Shown piece after piece: positions 23,533 to 34,189 of a DNA stretch of 64,000 bases. Position numbers and translations under genes: made by a program. Origin of the DNA: Melitaea cinxia (Eukaryota > Arthropoda > Insecta > Lepidoptera > Nymphalidae); NCBI RefSeq assembly GCF_905220565.1, contig NC_059404.1, positions 15,962,472 to 16,026,471 on the forward strand, in the 5' to 3' direction. The notes under the pieces are model-generated. The model saw nothing but the letters and a program-made list of their open reading frames with translations. It made no database searches and was not told where the DNA came from. The stretch's first letter is position 1. Every line of letters starts with the position of its first letter.

Positions 23533-23946
23533 GTGACTTGATGGATAACTTCCCTATCACGAGTGATGATTGATAGGAGTTCTAAATGATTCGTTCATAA
23601 AACTACTGAAGTTTGTTATAAAATTTAATCTGTGTTACATTAATATTAACTACCAGTAACAGTCTTGTTAACTGCCAGCTGGTCTAAGCCAACAAACACA
23701 AAGATAGGTGGAAAAAGAAGTTTGTTTGTCAGCTCCGACGCACGACTGGAGTTTACTCCTTCAGATCGACTGTCTTAATAGGCATAAAAAAGGCTTACCA
23801 GTCTAAGAAAAAGATTTATACTATATCAAATGCTAAATAAACGAATCAAATAACGCCATAGGCTAGGCCAATAGGGGTCCGATAGATGGTCATTCGTTCA
23901 GTAGATTTTACTCCTCATATTTTTTTTATTTAAATCGATTTTTAAA
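23533..23946. other. Unique spacer
   Basis: No repeat or frame recognised. Confidence 0.35.
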
Positions 23947-23958
23947 TAGTAAACTCCA
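23947..23958 (+). repeat. 12-bp target-site duplication, left copy
   Basis: TAGTAAACTCCA, repeated exactly at 25514-25525. It marks 23959-25513 as one retrotransposition event. Confidence 0.75.
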
Positions 23959-23986
23959 TTGACATCCTCCTCCTCCATGACAAGAT

Positions 23987-24042
23987 CAGTCGGAGACGCG
24001 GGTTCGAACCCCGCTGGAGCGGTCAATTTTTGATATGATATT
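23987..24042 (+). repeat. tRNA-like monomer 1, 3' half
   Basis: CAGTCGGAGACGCGGGTTCG through the GGTCAATTTTTGATATGATA end, nearly identical to 24282-24337 exactly 295 bp downstream (one base differs in the GGAGCGG/GGAGTGG step). The 5' half of the cloverleaf is cut off, as expected for a truncated first monomer. Confidence 0.7.
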
Positions 24043-24244
24043 TAAAAATGTTTAGAATTCCTAATGTGAGGGCAACACAAAAATAAAATCGCACGGTGTC
24101 GTCTCCTGTCAAAGATTTTCATTCTAATATGAAACTTTGAATAGTTACGGGTCTCTATAAAGAACTCACTATAGACAGCACCACGGTTCGCTTAAACCGA
24201 AAATAAAAATCATCATATCAAAAATTTCGCTCTAGCGGGTACAT

Positions 24245-24316
24245 CGTTCCATAGCTAAATTGGCTAGAGCGCCGACACAGTCAGTCGGAGACGCGGGTTC
24301 GAACCCCGCTGGAGTG
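24245..24316 (+). ncRNA. tRNA-like cloverleaf inside LINE 5' region
   Basis: This 72-nt segment folds as a complete cloverleaf: 7-bp acceptor stem (24245-24251 with 24310-24316, two G-U pairs), 3-bp D stem, 5-bp anticodon stem (24272-24276 with 24284-24288), 4-nt variable loop and a perfect 5-bp T arm with TTCGAAC loop. The anticodon position reads AGT, but the base before it is C where tRNAs keep U, so it is probably not a decoding tRNA. A-box-like TAGCTAAATTGG and a perfect B box GGTTCGAACCC are present, so internal pol III promotion is possible. An outer 15-bp inverted repeat (ATCATATCAAAAATT, 24212-24226, with its complement 24320-24334) encloses it. Confidence 0.6.
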
Positions 24317-24338
24317 GTCAATTTTTGATATGATATTC

Positions 24339-25278
24339 AATCTACCTCTACACCATGTGACATAAACTCTGGAGTGCCACAGGGATCTCATCTCGGTCCA
24401 ATTCTTTTTAACATCTTTGTGAATGACCTTCCCCACTTAATAAAGCATTCTGTCCCTTCCTTATATGCTGATGACCTTAAGTTATGGAAGGTTATTGACA
24501 CAGAAGAAGATGTCTCCCTTCTACAAAGTGACCTCAATGCTCTTGTGCGCTGGTGCGGAAGAAATGGTATGGAGCTCAATATCAAGAAATGCAATCACAT
24601 AAAATTCACGAGAAAATTGTTTCCCATCTCATCGGTCTACTTTATTAACGGTGTGAGTCTAGAAGAAGTTGACGTAGTAAAAGATTTAGGAGTATTTTTG
24701 GATGGCAAAATGACTTTTGTTCCGCATATTGAAGGCATGGTTAGGAGTGCTTCCAAGCTGTTAGGTTATGTTATCAGAAACTTCAGGGCATTTAAGCGCT
24801 CATCAACCAAAATAGCTCTCTATAATAGTATTGTGAGATCAGTTCTTGAATATGGTAGCGTGGTATGGCGTCCACATTATGCTTGTCACATATTACGTAT
24901 AGAACGAATTCAAAAGCGGCTGATTCGGCATTCGGCAAGAAGTCAATCTCGTATAATGATATTTTAGAGTCACTGAAAATGCAAAGTTTAAACAGCCGAC
25001 GTGACTTACTTGATCTCTGTTTTTTCTATAAAATTATGAGAAATTATCTAAGTTGCCCAGCTCTTTTGGAAAAATTTATGTTTAGAGTCCCTCTTCGGAT
25101 ACCTCGCAAGCCGGTTGAGCCACTCTTTCGTCCACTTCGTAAAACAGTTTTGGGTGCAAAGTCGCCAATCTCACGAATTTGTACGCTCTATAATAGGTGT
25201 CGGGGATCGATTGACGTACACTGCATGTCTCTAACTAGATTTAAAACAGAAATTGCCAATAGGCTTAGTGGGAGTTAG
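24339..25278 (+). pseudogene. Jockey/CR1-like LINE reverse transcriptase, C-terminal half, frameshifted
   Basis: The frame opens at 24339 and contains SGVPQGSHLGPILFNIFVND (RT motif with the PQGS turn), then LYADDLKLW (the catalytic Y-x-DD box), LNIKKCNHIKFTRK and DLGVFLDGKMTF, the usual order in Jockey-superfamily LINEs. The first frame runs to 24967. A one-base shift near 24920-24935 moves the true continuation (SAFGKKSISYNDILESLKM, then DLCFFYKIMRNYLSC) to a second frame ending at TAG 25276-25278. The N-terminal RT blocks and endonuclease are absent. Both catalytic aspartates are kept, but the copy cannot make an active enzyme. The antisense 68-codon frame here is a shadow. Confidence 0.9.
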
Positions 25279-25513
25279 GACTTAGTGGTTATTGTAATTA
25301 TTATTATTTTTTTTTTTTAATTATTAGTCTTGGTGTTTAGCATATAATTTAGTTTCTAAGAAATTTTCTATTGTATACATAATATAAAAAGCATGTGGAG
25401 TATACCTGTAACTGGTTGTGCAATTAGCACAAATAAATTAAATATTATACTGTAGATGTAAGTAACATTGTAACAATAGTTGGTGTACCAAATAAATAAA
25501 TAAATAAAATGTT

Positions 25514-25525
25514 TAGTAAACTCCA
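25514..25525 (+). repeat. 12-bp target-site duplication, right copy
   Basis: Exact repeat of 23947-23958, directly after the AATA-rich tail. Confidence 0.75.
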
Positions 25526-26465
25526 AAAATTATGAAATATTCTGACAAAACATTGACACTGAGATTTTATTTATTTCTATTTAAAATTTAAAGTTAATGA
25601 ACAAAATGTAAAAAAAAAAATAGTACAGAGAAGATGAATATTCTTCTATCGCAATAGGCATTACTACATCAATATCAATATTCAGTTACACTAACTTACA
25701 CAAATCACATCCTCACTAAAACCAAAAACAATAAACAAAATTTAATACGCAAAATAAACAATAAGCGAGCAGATATTTCAAAAGACACGACGTCAACCGC
25801 AAAGGAAATTAAAAGGTAAAGTAAAGGATTTAGCGCCACTGTTCGCCGAATGCCCATTGAGGCGGGAATATTCCTACGGCCCTCCACAATTTCATTATAA
25901 CGGGGCGACTTTATGAAGCCACGTAAAAAACATAACAAACGTCCGCGAACAAACCAACAGGGATGAATCTCGTTAAAGCAACACCGTAATGATATTTGCA
26001 TTAAGAATTACTTCGGTCGGAATATACGGGGGCGGAATGCGCTGTGATCATTTGCTCAAAATTGAATGTGATCATTATTTCAGGATGGATTTTAGTTTTT
26101 GATGTTATATAACTAGCAATATAAAATAGTTTAATTGAAGTACACGACCAGCGCGGTTTCACCCGTAGTTATGGTCAGTGATTCGTTACTGCGTCATAAG
26201 TTGATGTTGTATGATCTTTTGGTTCTTAAATAACATTTCAATGGAAAATTATGTTTTATATTGTTACATTATTGTAGATTTTAAAATCAATTGATTAGAA
26301 CGTTTTACACAACATTAGAACAGATCTTCAGGTTCCTTAATACTAAAATTATTTATTTAATAAATTATTTTTTTTTTACTTTATATTAGGTGTGCTTTGC
26401 TGTTTTATTAAAAATATTTGCCGATGTTCTGAATTACGATAATAGGTTACGTTTAAATCTTCAAC
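25526..26465. other. Unique spacer with a GC-richer patch
   Basis: Bases 25830-26040 are GC-richer (GTCGGAATATACGGGGGCGG) and unique. The 98-codon - strand frame at 25705-26001 changes character along its length and has no motif, so it is not called as a gene. Confidence 0.3.
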
Positions 26466-26469
26466 TAGC

Positions 26470-26489
26470 TTCTTCTTCTTCTTCTTCTT
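26470..26489. repeat. (TTC)n microsatellite
   Basis: About six CTT units. Confidence 0.9.
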
Positions 26490-28659
26490 ATTTAGGGTTA
26501 AGTGCTTTCAATAGCTTCAATATTAATTGCATTATTTTTCTTAATAAACATCTACCCAGCCAGACATCCTCACAAACTAATTTTAGTGAACCTAGACAGA
26601 AGGATGCATTATATAAAAAAAGAACTGGCAAATGATTATAGCTTTATTTCTCATTAAAAAGTGTGAGCATTTTTTATCTGTATGTTTTCGCGCCCACTTT
26701 AAGGAGTCAGATTTTTGTCGCCCCGCTTAAAAATTAACACTTTCAGTTTCAACGACCTTCTTACACTTCCCAAAAAAATCTTGAGCCTCTTGAATAATAA
26801 AAACGGCTCGCGACCCGCAATTTTTGATATTTCTCGACTTTAATAATGTTTTAATCATATTTGTGGCTTTATAACTTTTTTCTAACTTTCCTCTGAAGTA
26901 AAATGATACAAAAGTTATTAGTTGGTCGAAACATTTCTGTTCGTGCTCACAGTTATTTGTAGACTTGGCCGACAAAATTTGTTTGAACAAATATTATACT
27001 AAAGTAAGATGAACCTAAGCTTTTTACGAGTCTTATATTTAAAAAGATATATCATACACTAGGTATTTATAAATTAATTAACTCCTCATGTTGTTCGGTT
27101 CCTTGTACGAGAAAGAAAAAGGATGAATAAGGAATCCGAACACGAGTAACATAAACACAAGCGCCCAGGTCACAACAAATCATTCCATTGCTATGGCAAG
27201 CGAAAAACAAACCTGCAATAGCCAGCGCAACCGCCAATTACTGTGATCATGGAACAGTCCAGTTTAAACTCATTCACGTACAACTAAAACGCATATACTT
27301 AAATAATGTGTGTATACAGAATAACTCGTACAATTTCGAAAATTCTGAAGACGTATAAAATAAATGGTAGACATCTAAAACCATATCGCAAAATTAAAAA
27401 TATTTTTTTATGTCTAAGCTAATGCTTCTATTTGACTGATTTTTGGCAAATAGTCTGGAAATGGCTAGCTATGTTTCATAGTATAAAACAGACATATAAG
27501 TTTAATTTAATGCCGCTCGCTTGTAACCATCTTGTACATTCTTAGAAAGGTGTAGTAAACTTTGGTACTTTACGAGTCAAAACATCTCACGTCATTTTAC
27601 AACAAAGCTGTTAACATCGGTGGTGTTTATGGAAGCAACATTGTGTACAAAAACAAGCAATTTATTACTTTTAACACAATGTAGGTATTTTCAAAATTAA
27701 ACAGACATGTACATGCTGAGTACTTCATGTTAAGTGTTTCCATTGCAACGATTAATTGTGGTTGCTATGTATATATTAATAGTCATTGATTGTTTCATTT
27801 AGTATAATAAGAAAAAAAAACACAATTATTTTAGAAAGCCATCTTTTAGATTTGTAGATATGCATCCGGCACAGCGCCCTCTATGATTTAGTTATGCCTT
27901 TCGGTAACATACGTCGTGAACACATAGATTATTTTTCCATTCTGCAATAAAGATATACTTTGAAATAACGGTATCAATAAATTTAAAAATGGAAATAGGT
28001 ATATTTTATATTTCTTTTATGTCCTTTCGTCTCATTGTTAGATGAACCATTGACCTGTAAATATAAAAATAATTATTTCTCATATTTCCATTGATTACAC
28101 TATCACGTGTGTAGGTCTAAACCGATGCTAATTCTTTTTTTTATAACGTTGTCATTGTCAGGGGAAGGTTCTTAGACAATTAAAAAACTTAACGACCCAT
28201 AAAATATAACTAATTATTTTACCACGTACCATGTATGACAGTTCGCAAGACAAGCCAACATCTGTGTAGTCAGTAATATGATTAAAACATTAATATATTT
28301 GAACATACAATTTGTAATATCACTATTTATAACAACTTCTATTACACCCGCCTACTTATTCAAACCTATAGAAATGTATCAAACTTTACATTCTGACTTT
28401 TAGTGCTGAAAGTAATAGAACATTGGGAACGCAGCTAATGGAAAGACCTTTAGTAAAAAAGCCAGATTCGTGTAACTTTCGAATCGAATTATTTCACCTT
28501 CGAAGGATAAAAGCAAAATTAACTTAAAACTTTTGAATCCAACACCTACTTTATAACTTTACTTTTTGCAAGCAAAGGTGAGTAGGTACTTAGACTGTTT
28601 CTTTGATACAATAATTTATTTTGTGTGATACTATGATAGCTATGCCGATTACTTTGTTT
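26490..28659. other. 2.2-kb stretch without a recognised gene
   Basis: The - strand frame 26727-26990 (87 codons, Cys/Lys-rich, with FGKCKKVVE near its end) could be a transposase remnant, but I cannot place it. The rest is AT-rich. Confidence 0.3.
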
Positions 28660-28830
28660 TCTTTTCTTTTATAAAACTAGGTTTCTAGGACCCTTGGCCC
28701 ACCCTCCCCAAGAGCCCTGGTCATCTTACTCACCACAAGGGCATAACAGCGCTTATGAGCAGTGTTATGTGGCTGTGATCTTCTGCCGAAGTACTACCCC
28801 AGTCGGGCTGCTCCAGATTTTAACTATATT
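28660..28830 (-). mobile_element. LINE-tail A, internally deleted copy
   Basis: TTTTATAAAACTAGGTTTCT followed by CAAGAGCCCTGGTCATC, GAGCAGTGTTATGTGGCTGT and CCCAGTCGGGCTGCTCCAG. About 90 bases of the family between the first two blocks are missing. Confidence 0.7.
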
Positions 28831-29348
28831 TCCTGCCCAGGATATTATTAGATATTTATTTAGCTTATAATTATCGATTTATTTTGAAATTTTTCAGCTG
28901 AACTTTTTAAACTACTAATTAATAAAATTGTATAATTAATAAAATGACTCCTAAGACTCTATTGCTGGACAAAAAAAAAATAGCAATAATTTAATTTCTA
29001 AAAATCTGCTTGTCAAAAGAACACACAACACCAGGCATAACAATAACATTACTTAGGATAAATAAACTACAATGTCTGTCAAGCAAAATTCTTACGCAAC
29101 AGTTCAAAGAAGACGCCATCTTATCTCAGGTCGACACTTGAAGGTATTACCTAGGAAATGTATGGAAACTGGGACGTGGAACAAAAGGTTGGATAATTTA
29201 TATACTGCATACAGCTTGCTTCTTGTGAATATCCTCGCAACTTTACTGTGAAGAACAAGATATTTAATACTTTTTATCATTTTACGTTTTTAATAACAAT
29301 AGTTTATTAAACATTATACATATTTACAATTCACAACTTAAGAAATAT
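28831..29348. other. Unique AT-rich spacer
   Basis: Nothing recognised. Confidence 0.4.
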
Positions 29349-29508
29349 TTACAGATAGTTTTGGTATAAATCATGTCCGTGTGGAATTATGCCAAGAATG
29401 CTGGCAGCGTTTTCCCGTTGAATCGCTATGCCGATTCTCTGGGCAAAAAATGCACCAGCCCTCTTGTCACCAGTGGAGGCAATAAGGCGAGGAGTTATCT
29501 CATTTTTA
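29349..29508 (-). pseudogene. Non-LTR reverse transcriptase extreme C-terminus
   Basis: The - strand reads LIASTGDKRAGAFFAQRIGI, AIQRENAASILG, then HGHDLYQNYL-stop (stop complement 29349-29351). The AQR-I-IAIQRGNA-S-LG motif is a known closing signature of lepidopteran Jockey/R1-type RT proteins. The frame is open for about 53 codons and stops being recognisable where MITE G begins at 29516, which may interrupt it. The + strand 63-codon frame in the same place is its shadow. Confidence 0.75.
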
Positions 29509-29515
29509 CGTTTCT

Positions 29516-29682
29516 TGAAGTAAAACTTCTTTACGCATGCTTAACTTGGGGAGTAAGCTGGTGAATGCGTGACGAGAGCGTTACGAAAAGTGTGATCGGG
29601 CGAGGCGAAAGGAAATTGAGAGGGAGATACAAGTCAGTGAAGATAGAAAGAGAGAGAGTTACGTTTCGTAAGTTTTACTTCA
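29516..29682 (+). mobile_element. MITE G copy
   Basis: 13-bp inverted repeat TGAAGTAAAACTT (29516-29528) and its complement (29670-29682). The body reads AACTTGGGGAGTAAGCTGG, GCGTGACGAGAGCGTTACG, AAAAGTGTGATCGGGCG. Related to copies at 10.9, 44.9 and 55.85 kb. Confidence 0.8.
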
Positions 29683-30072
29683 ATCGTGTTTTTATTTTTT
29701 TTATATATAAACGTCAAAACGATGTGGTTTGCTTAAAAAAGTTAGTTGAGTCTTTAATATCTTGCTAAAAGTGATCACGTCGTTTTTCAGAATATAAATT
29801 TAGTTACATTTTTACAATAAATACAAAATTACTATTTATTTTGAGTGCTTTTAACATTCTGAAAGAAATATTTGTACATATATCTGCCTTCGAAGAGAAT
29901 GGACCCTGCGTTGGCCGGCATTGAGGCGACTTCTCGCACAATAAGTTTACCTTTCCGCACTACCCGCGTTACCCATCCGCGTGGAATTTTATAAAAAAGT
30001 TATTGTTTAGTTCGCAGAATTATAAAAGTTAAAAAAAATTTAAAAAATTAATTACCATAGAAATAGATGATC
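29683..30072. other. AT-rich spacer with Helitron-like scrap
   Basis: TACCCATCCGCGTGGAATTT near 29970 resembles the CGCGGAC end of the 9.1-kb Helitron, but no terminus is preserved. Confidence 0.3.
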
Positions 30073-30094
30073 GTGTGTGTGTGTGTGTGTGTGT
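30073..30094. repeat. (GT)n microsatellite
   Basis: Eleven GT units. Confidence 0.95.
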
Positions 30095-31786
30095 ATTTTA
30101 AAATCTTTATTTATTTTTATATCCAAAGATATTATTAATCAAATGTCACTTCAATAGCTATAAAAACAATCCTAGTTAAAATTAATAGAGTACAGTCTTC
30201 GCCGAGTAACTAAATGGTTTAAATTGGACAGGAGTTGAAATGACTTCAGACGTTGGAGCCGTTATAGAATCACGCTGAAATAGCTTACTTAAGTAACTGA
30301 ATACATTTCAATAATACATTCCCGCTCCGCTTCTGAAAATCGAAAGATGAAATGTGGTCAAGTGTTAAGATTTAGCGATTATGCATTTAATTTCCTTACT
30401 TGAGTATTTAAAATAGGAATATAAAAATGTACTAGAAACAAAAGTTAAGTAGTCGTATCAAATTGGTTCAGTATTTAATGTATTATATACTCAATGGCCC
30501 CCAATATGATGTAAATCCTGGGTCGGAGTTCCAACACAACAACTAAGACCAATCCGTCATGAATAGGACTTGGAAGAAAATTTAATAATTTATATATTCT
30601 AGCGTATCAAATCTAAAGTTAATTGTCAAAAGATTACACAGACAAGGTCTTGTAAAGAAAACATTGTTTCAAAGTTCAGTTTTAAAATAATATATAATCT
30701 GTCGTTATGTTATTAATAACACCTATATTGTTTAACTGGTTCTCTCTTTACATTGTGCAACTTTTACTATCTATCCCAATAAATGGAAAGACGGTTTTTT
30801 TAATGGACGGACAGAGGTCGCTAGTAGTAAATAAACAATTAATTATATTTATTAATAAATAAAATAACTAATCGCAGCCTGCCGTAACTTGAAATGGAAG
30901 AGTTTCGTGTAACGGTCAAAGTTGTTTTCGTTATGCGTTTGCGTCAATTATGCGAGTGAGGTGAACCGATCAAGTAAACTTGCGACTAAAAATTTTACTC
31001 TTTTATTGTGTCACTTTTTTAATTTTCACTTAACTATATATTAAGTTTAAATTTAGAATAAAAATAAATTCTTTTTTTTGCTACCAGTTTTTTTTTTGTA
31101 AATTTAAATTGTGTCAAATTTCGAAACAAAACATTCTTAGTGTCGTAATTAAATAAAATTTAAATATTATGTTTTTTCTTAACAATTTACGCTCAGGTAT
31201 ATTCAAATAAAAAATCGAATTTTGAATCGAAATAATTTACTTAAGCTGACAATTTATAGTTTATAATTTGTTACCTTTTTTTAATTTATTTATTGTTACT
31301 TAAAAATAAAAACACGTTATCATTTAAAAAGAAATATCGTAATAAAAAATTTACAGTAATATTTTAAGACATTGTACCAATATTTACTCAAAGGACAAAT
31401 TATTTAGTCTGGTCAATCGCTCGTTTGCAAACACCCAGACCAAGTTGGTATCATGTAAACTTTTTCAATAATTCCTTGCTTTCCGCTTTATACCCGCAAT
31501 TAAGGGAGAACGGAGAGGGAAATAACAAAAGAAACGTTTTATGAGAACCAAATCGGCTTAAGGTTTTTTAGGAAAATTTTAATTTAACAAACAAATTAGT
31601 TTAGTGCTATATATGCGATTTGAATTACTTGTTAAAATTGTTTAGCAACGTTATGGACATAACCTTATTATCGCTACACCTTAAAATAATTTGCATTCTA
31701 ATTGTTTCAAATAAATAAGATTCATGCTGTCGAACGTCGTTTTTGAACTCAAAAAATCATTTTACATAAATTGAGTACGGTATGAA
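30095..31786. other. 1.7-kb AT-rich stretch
   Basis: No gene or repeat family recognised. 30890-31000 is slightly GC-richer and unique. Confidence 0.4.
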
Positions 31787-32287
31787 TCCTACTCATATCA
31801 TAAACGCGAATGTTTGTATGTATGGATGTATAGATGTATGGATGTATGGATGATGGTTCCTCTATCACGCAAAAAATACCGAATGGATTTTAATGAAAGT
31901 TTACAATAATATAGCTTATACATTAGAATAATACAGGCTATAATTTTTAAGGATAGTGTGTGAATTGTCCAAAATATAACTATGATGGTCAAGTAAGTCG
32001 GAAAAAAATCTGCCATCTGCGAGCTATTCTGGCGTACGCTACAAAAACTGTAGAGCTTAAACGTATATAATGTATAAGAGAAATTTTTATGCCTACAAAA
32101 AAAGTCCGCGACAGCATATCATCCAATATCGCAAAAACATTGAATCATAAAAAAATAAATAATTGATTTTTATGTCACAGAACCAATTACGATGAATTTT
32201 TGTATAAAGATAGATATTGAGAAGATAATAAGCTACTCGAAGTACTTACTAATCCTGCGCAGACGAAGTCGCGGGTATCAGCTAGTA
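31787..32287 (+). mobile_element. Helitron, 501 bp, + strand
   Basis: It starts TCCTACTCATATCATAAACG after a host A and ends with CCTGCGCAGACGAAGTCGCG GG, a 6-bp-stem hairpin, then TATCAGCTAG before a host T (32288). The GTATGTATGGATGTATAG run follows the 5' end, as in known lepidopteran Helitrons. It encodes nothing. The - strand 72-codon frame at 31798-32016 lies inside it and is a by-product. Confidence 0.85.
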
Positions 32288-32977
32288 ATTTATAATGATG
32301 AGAAAGAAATATATCCTATGGATAAGCTCATATTTGTATTACAATTGTTACATTCGTTATATGAAGTAAATAAATTACTGGTAAGAATTTTGGGGGAAAA
32401 TGTATGATAGGTTATCATAGAATAAATAAATATATATAGAATAAACCATACATATAATAAGAATAATATACAATACATAGAATAAACCGTATCACCAAAC
32501 TGTGTCTTTAACTAACATATACAATAAAAAGTCTAAAATGCAACAGTTACGGAAGCATGAGAAATCTGTATCATGAATGAGAAAACACATAACACTCACA
32601 AAACCAGCAAAAAGGTAACATAATTCATCCATAGTACTCACCATTTTTCACAGTTATACCATAAAAGGATAATATCCATTATTGTTTCTAAGTAGAGGGT
32701 AGATTAATATAAAACGTAATTTAAGCTAAATTTCAAAGTACTATTTCCCCAATAAACAATAATTGTTCCTCCTTTGTGGAGTGATCGAGCCGTAGTGACA
32801 AAATAATCGAATATATTAACATACAATCGAGGTGAAATCTACCACTACATCGAACTTGCTCGAATTTATTGTTTAATAAAGGCCTATCAATGCTTAATTT
32901 TCTGCTTCGATAAGTTAATAACTGTTTAATTGATCAAATTTAGGTCAATATTTTGTGGATATAGATTTATATATATA
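32288..32977. other. AT-rich spacer
   Basis: Nothing recognised. Confidence 0.4.
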
Positions 32978-33291
32978 CTAGCTGACTCGGCAAACGTTGT
33001 CTTGCCGCTAAGCGCTATTGAAAAATAGGGGTTGGTGGCAGAAGGGTGAAAATTTAGAGTTGTATGTATTTTTCAACGCCAAATCATAATAAAAAAAAAA
33101 ATAAATAATTTATCTAAAAATTAAAAAAAAATTAGTGGTGGACTACTCTTAACATTTAGGGGGATGAAAAATAGATGTTGTTCGTTTTTCAGACCTACCC
33201 AATATGCACACAAAATTTCATGAGAATCGGTCAAGCCGTTTCGGAGAAGTTTAACTACAAACACCGCGACACGAGAATTTTATATATTAGA
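32978..33291 (-). mobile_element. Helitron, 314 bp, - strand
   Basis: Same family as 10286-10573: on the - strand it begins TCTAATATATAAAATTCTCG and ends with the GGCAAGACAACGTTTGCC hairpin and GAGTCAGCTAG. Host A and T flank it. A Ginger-like element was later inserted three bases beyond its 5' end. Confidence 0.85.
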
Positions 33292-33297
33292 TATATA

Positions 33298-33525
33298 TGT
33301 TGCAGTCAGAACTCTTAACCAGTCAAAAGTACTATTGACTAGCGAAATCAGTCAAAAGTATTTTTGACTGGACAAGTTGGTCAAAAGTGGTTTTGACTGA
33401 AAATTATTGGTTATTAGTACTTTTGACTGCAAATCGCGAATTTGTTAAAAATACTTTTGACTGACGCTCTCCGTCAAAAGTATTTTTAACTGCAAAAAAG
33501 CGTCAGTCAAAAGCACTATTAGCTC
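33298..33525. repeat. Left palindrome array of the Ginger-like element
   Basis: Seven variants of the palindrome CAGTCAAAAGTACTTTTGAC TG, spaced about 30 bp, beginning about 20 bp inside the terminus. Likely transposase-binding sites (inference). Confidence 0.75.
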
Positions 33526-33526
33526 G

Positions 33527-34091
33527 TTAGATGTCAATAAATTTAGTCAAATGATCCTGATAAACCATAATAAATTTATGCCCGCGATCTTCTTGCGACT
33601 GCATGTCAATCAGATCGACTTGGCAGCGGCTGTTCATTTCAGTGTGCAGGATCGGTTTCTAAACCTTACCTGTCGTTTTCTTGCTTTTCTTCCTTTGGCA
33701 TACTTCGCACATTAATAAATATATATTAATCATTTCTTTTGTAATATTAGCGTACTTTTTTGCCGTTTCATTTTTAAGTCTATCGCGACCACCATGCCCT
33801 ATAGAAATATGAGCAGCATCAATAATGTCGTAGATTTCCTCAGCCGGCAAAAATATTTGACAGGTTCTGTGTTTGTAACTCATTTTTTTATACCACAAAC
33901 TTCAATGTGTTAAAGCGTTGTAGTCTACTGTACTGTAATGGTGTTTCCTTTTCATTAAATTTTGCGTCTTCCGCATCCATTGCAAACTTTTTAAATGTTT
34001 CTTTTGTCTTCACATTGAAATAACTATCTTTTATATCTTCCATCGCTAAAATTCTTGGCAAAAAGCCTTCTTTCTTTTTGTAGTCACTCAT
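33527..34091 (-). pseudogene. Ginger/KRBA2-like integrase, truncated with frameshift and stop
   Basis: The frame starts at 34091 (MSDYKKKEGFLPRILAMEDI) and runs to 33888. A frameshift around 33888-33900 moves it to a second frame with the H2C2 zinc-binding domain: H-x4-H in AAHISIGHGGRDRL and C-x2-C in LMCEVCQRKK. An in-frame TAG follows TTGKV. Beyond it the frame is open again through KPILHTEMNSRCQVDLIDMQ, the start of the catalytic core with its first Asp, and YQDHLTKFIDI, then stops at 33527-33529. The second Asp and the Glu of the DDE triad are deleted, so the enzyme is dead. Gypsy LTR integrases are the alternative, but TIRs and 4-bp TSD favour Ginger. Confidence 0.8.
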
Positions 34092-34189
34092 TTTTGTTCT
34101 AATATCAGCACGTTCTCCAGTAATAATGAGTAATATAAAAGTTTATATGTGCGTTTGTCATTATTTTTATCGACCACCCTAACTTTTTA

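Larger units (their letters stand above)
23959..25513 (+). mobile_element. LINE insertion with tRNA-like 5' monomers and truncated RT
   Basis: Bounded by identical 12-bp direct repeats and ending in an (AATA)n tail before the right one. Order: partial monomer 1 (23959-24042), full monomer 2 (24043-24337, 295 bp offset), then an abrupt join to the middle of a reverse transcriptase (24339-25278), then a ~230-bp AT-rich 3' UTR. ORF1, endonuclease and the N-terminal half of the RT are absent. The simplest reading is an internally deleted element keeping its 5' promoter monomers; a template switch from another RNA is the alternative. Confidence 0.6.

Noticed and set aside
24245..24316. Functional tRNA-Thr (AGT) gene
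   Set aside because: The cloverleaf is complete, but the residue before the anticodon is C, the loop is atypical, and the block is repeated inside a LINE insertion with a shared 3' extension.
25705..26001. 98-codon - strand frame
   Set aside because: No recognisable domain, uneven composition and no splice or start context; possibly chance in a GC-richer patch.
26727..26990. 87-codon - strand frame with Cys and Lys residues
   Set aside because: Considered as a transposase or zinc-finger remnant, but no spacing of Cys/His fits a known finger and no neighbours support it.
29373..29564. 63-codon + strand frame
   Set aside because: Antisense shadow of the reverse-transcriptase C-terminus on the - strand.
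33527..34091. LTR retrotransposon integrase
   Set aside because: No LTRs or upstream reverse transcriptase are present; inverted termini with a 4-bp duplication fit a Ginger-type DNA transposon better.
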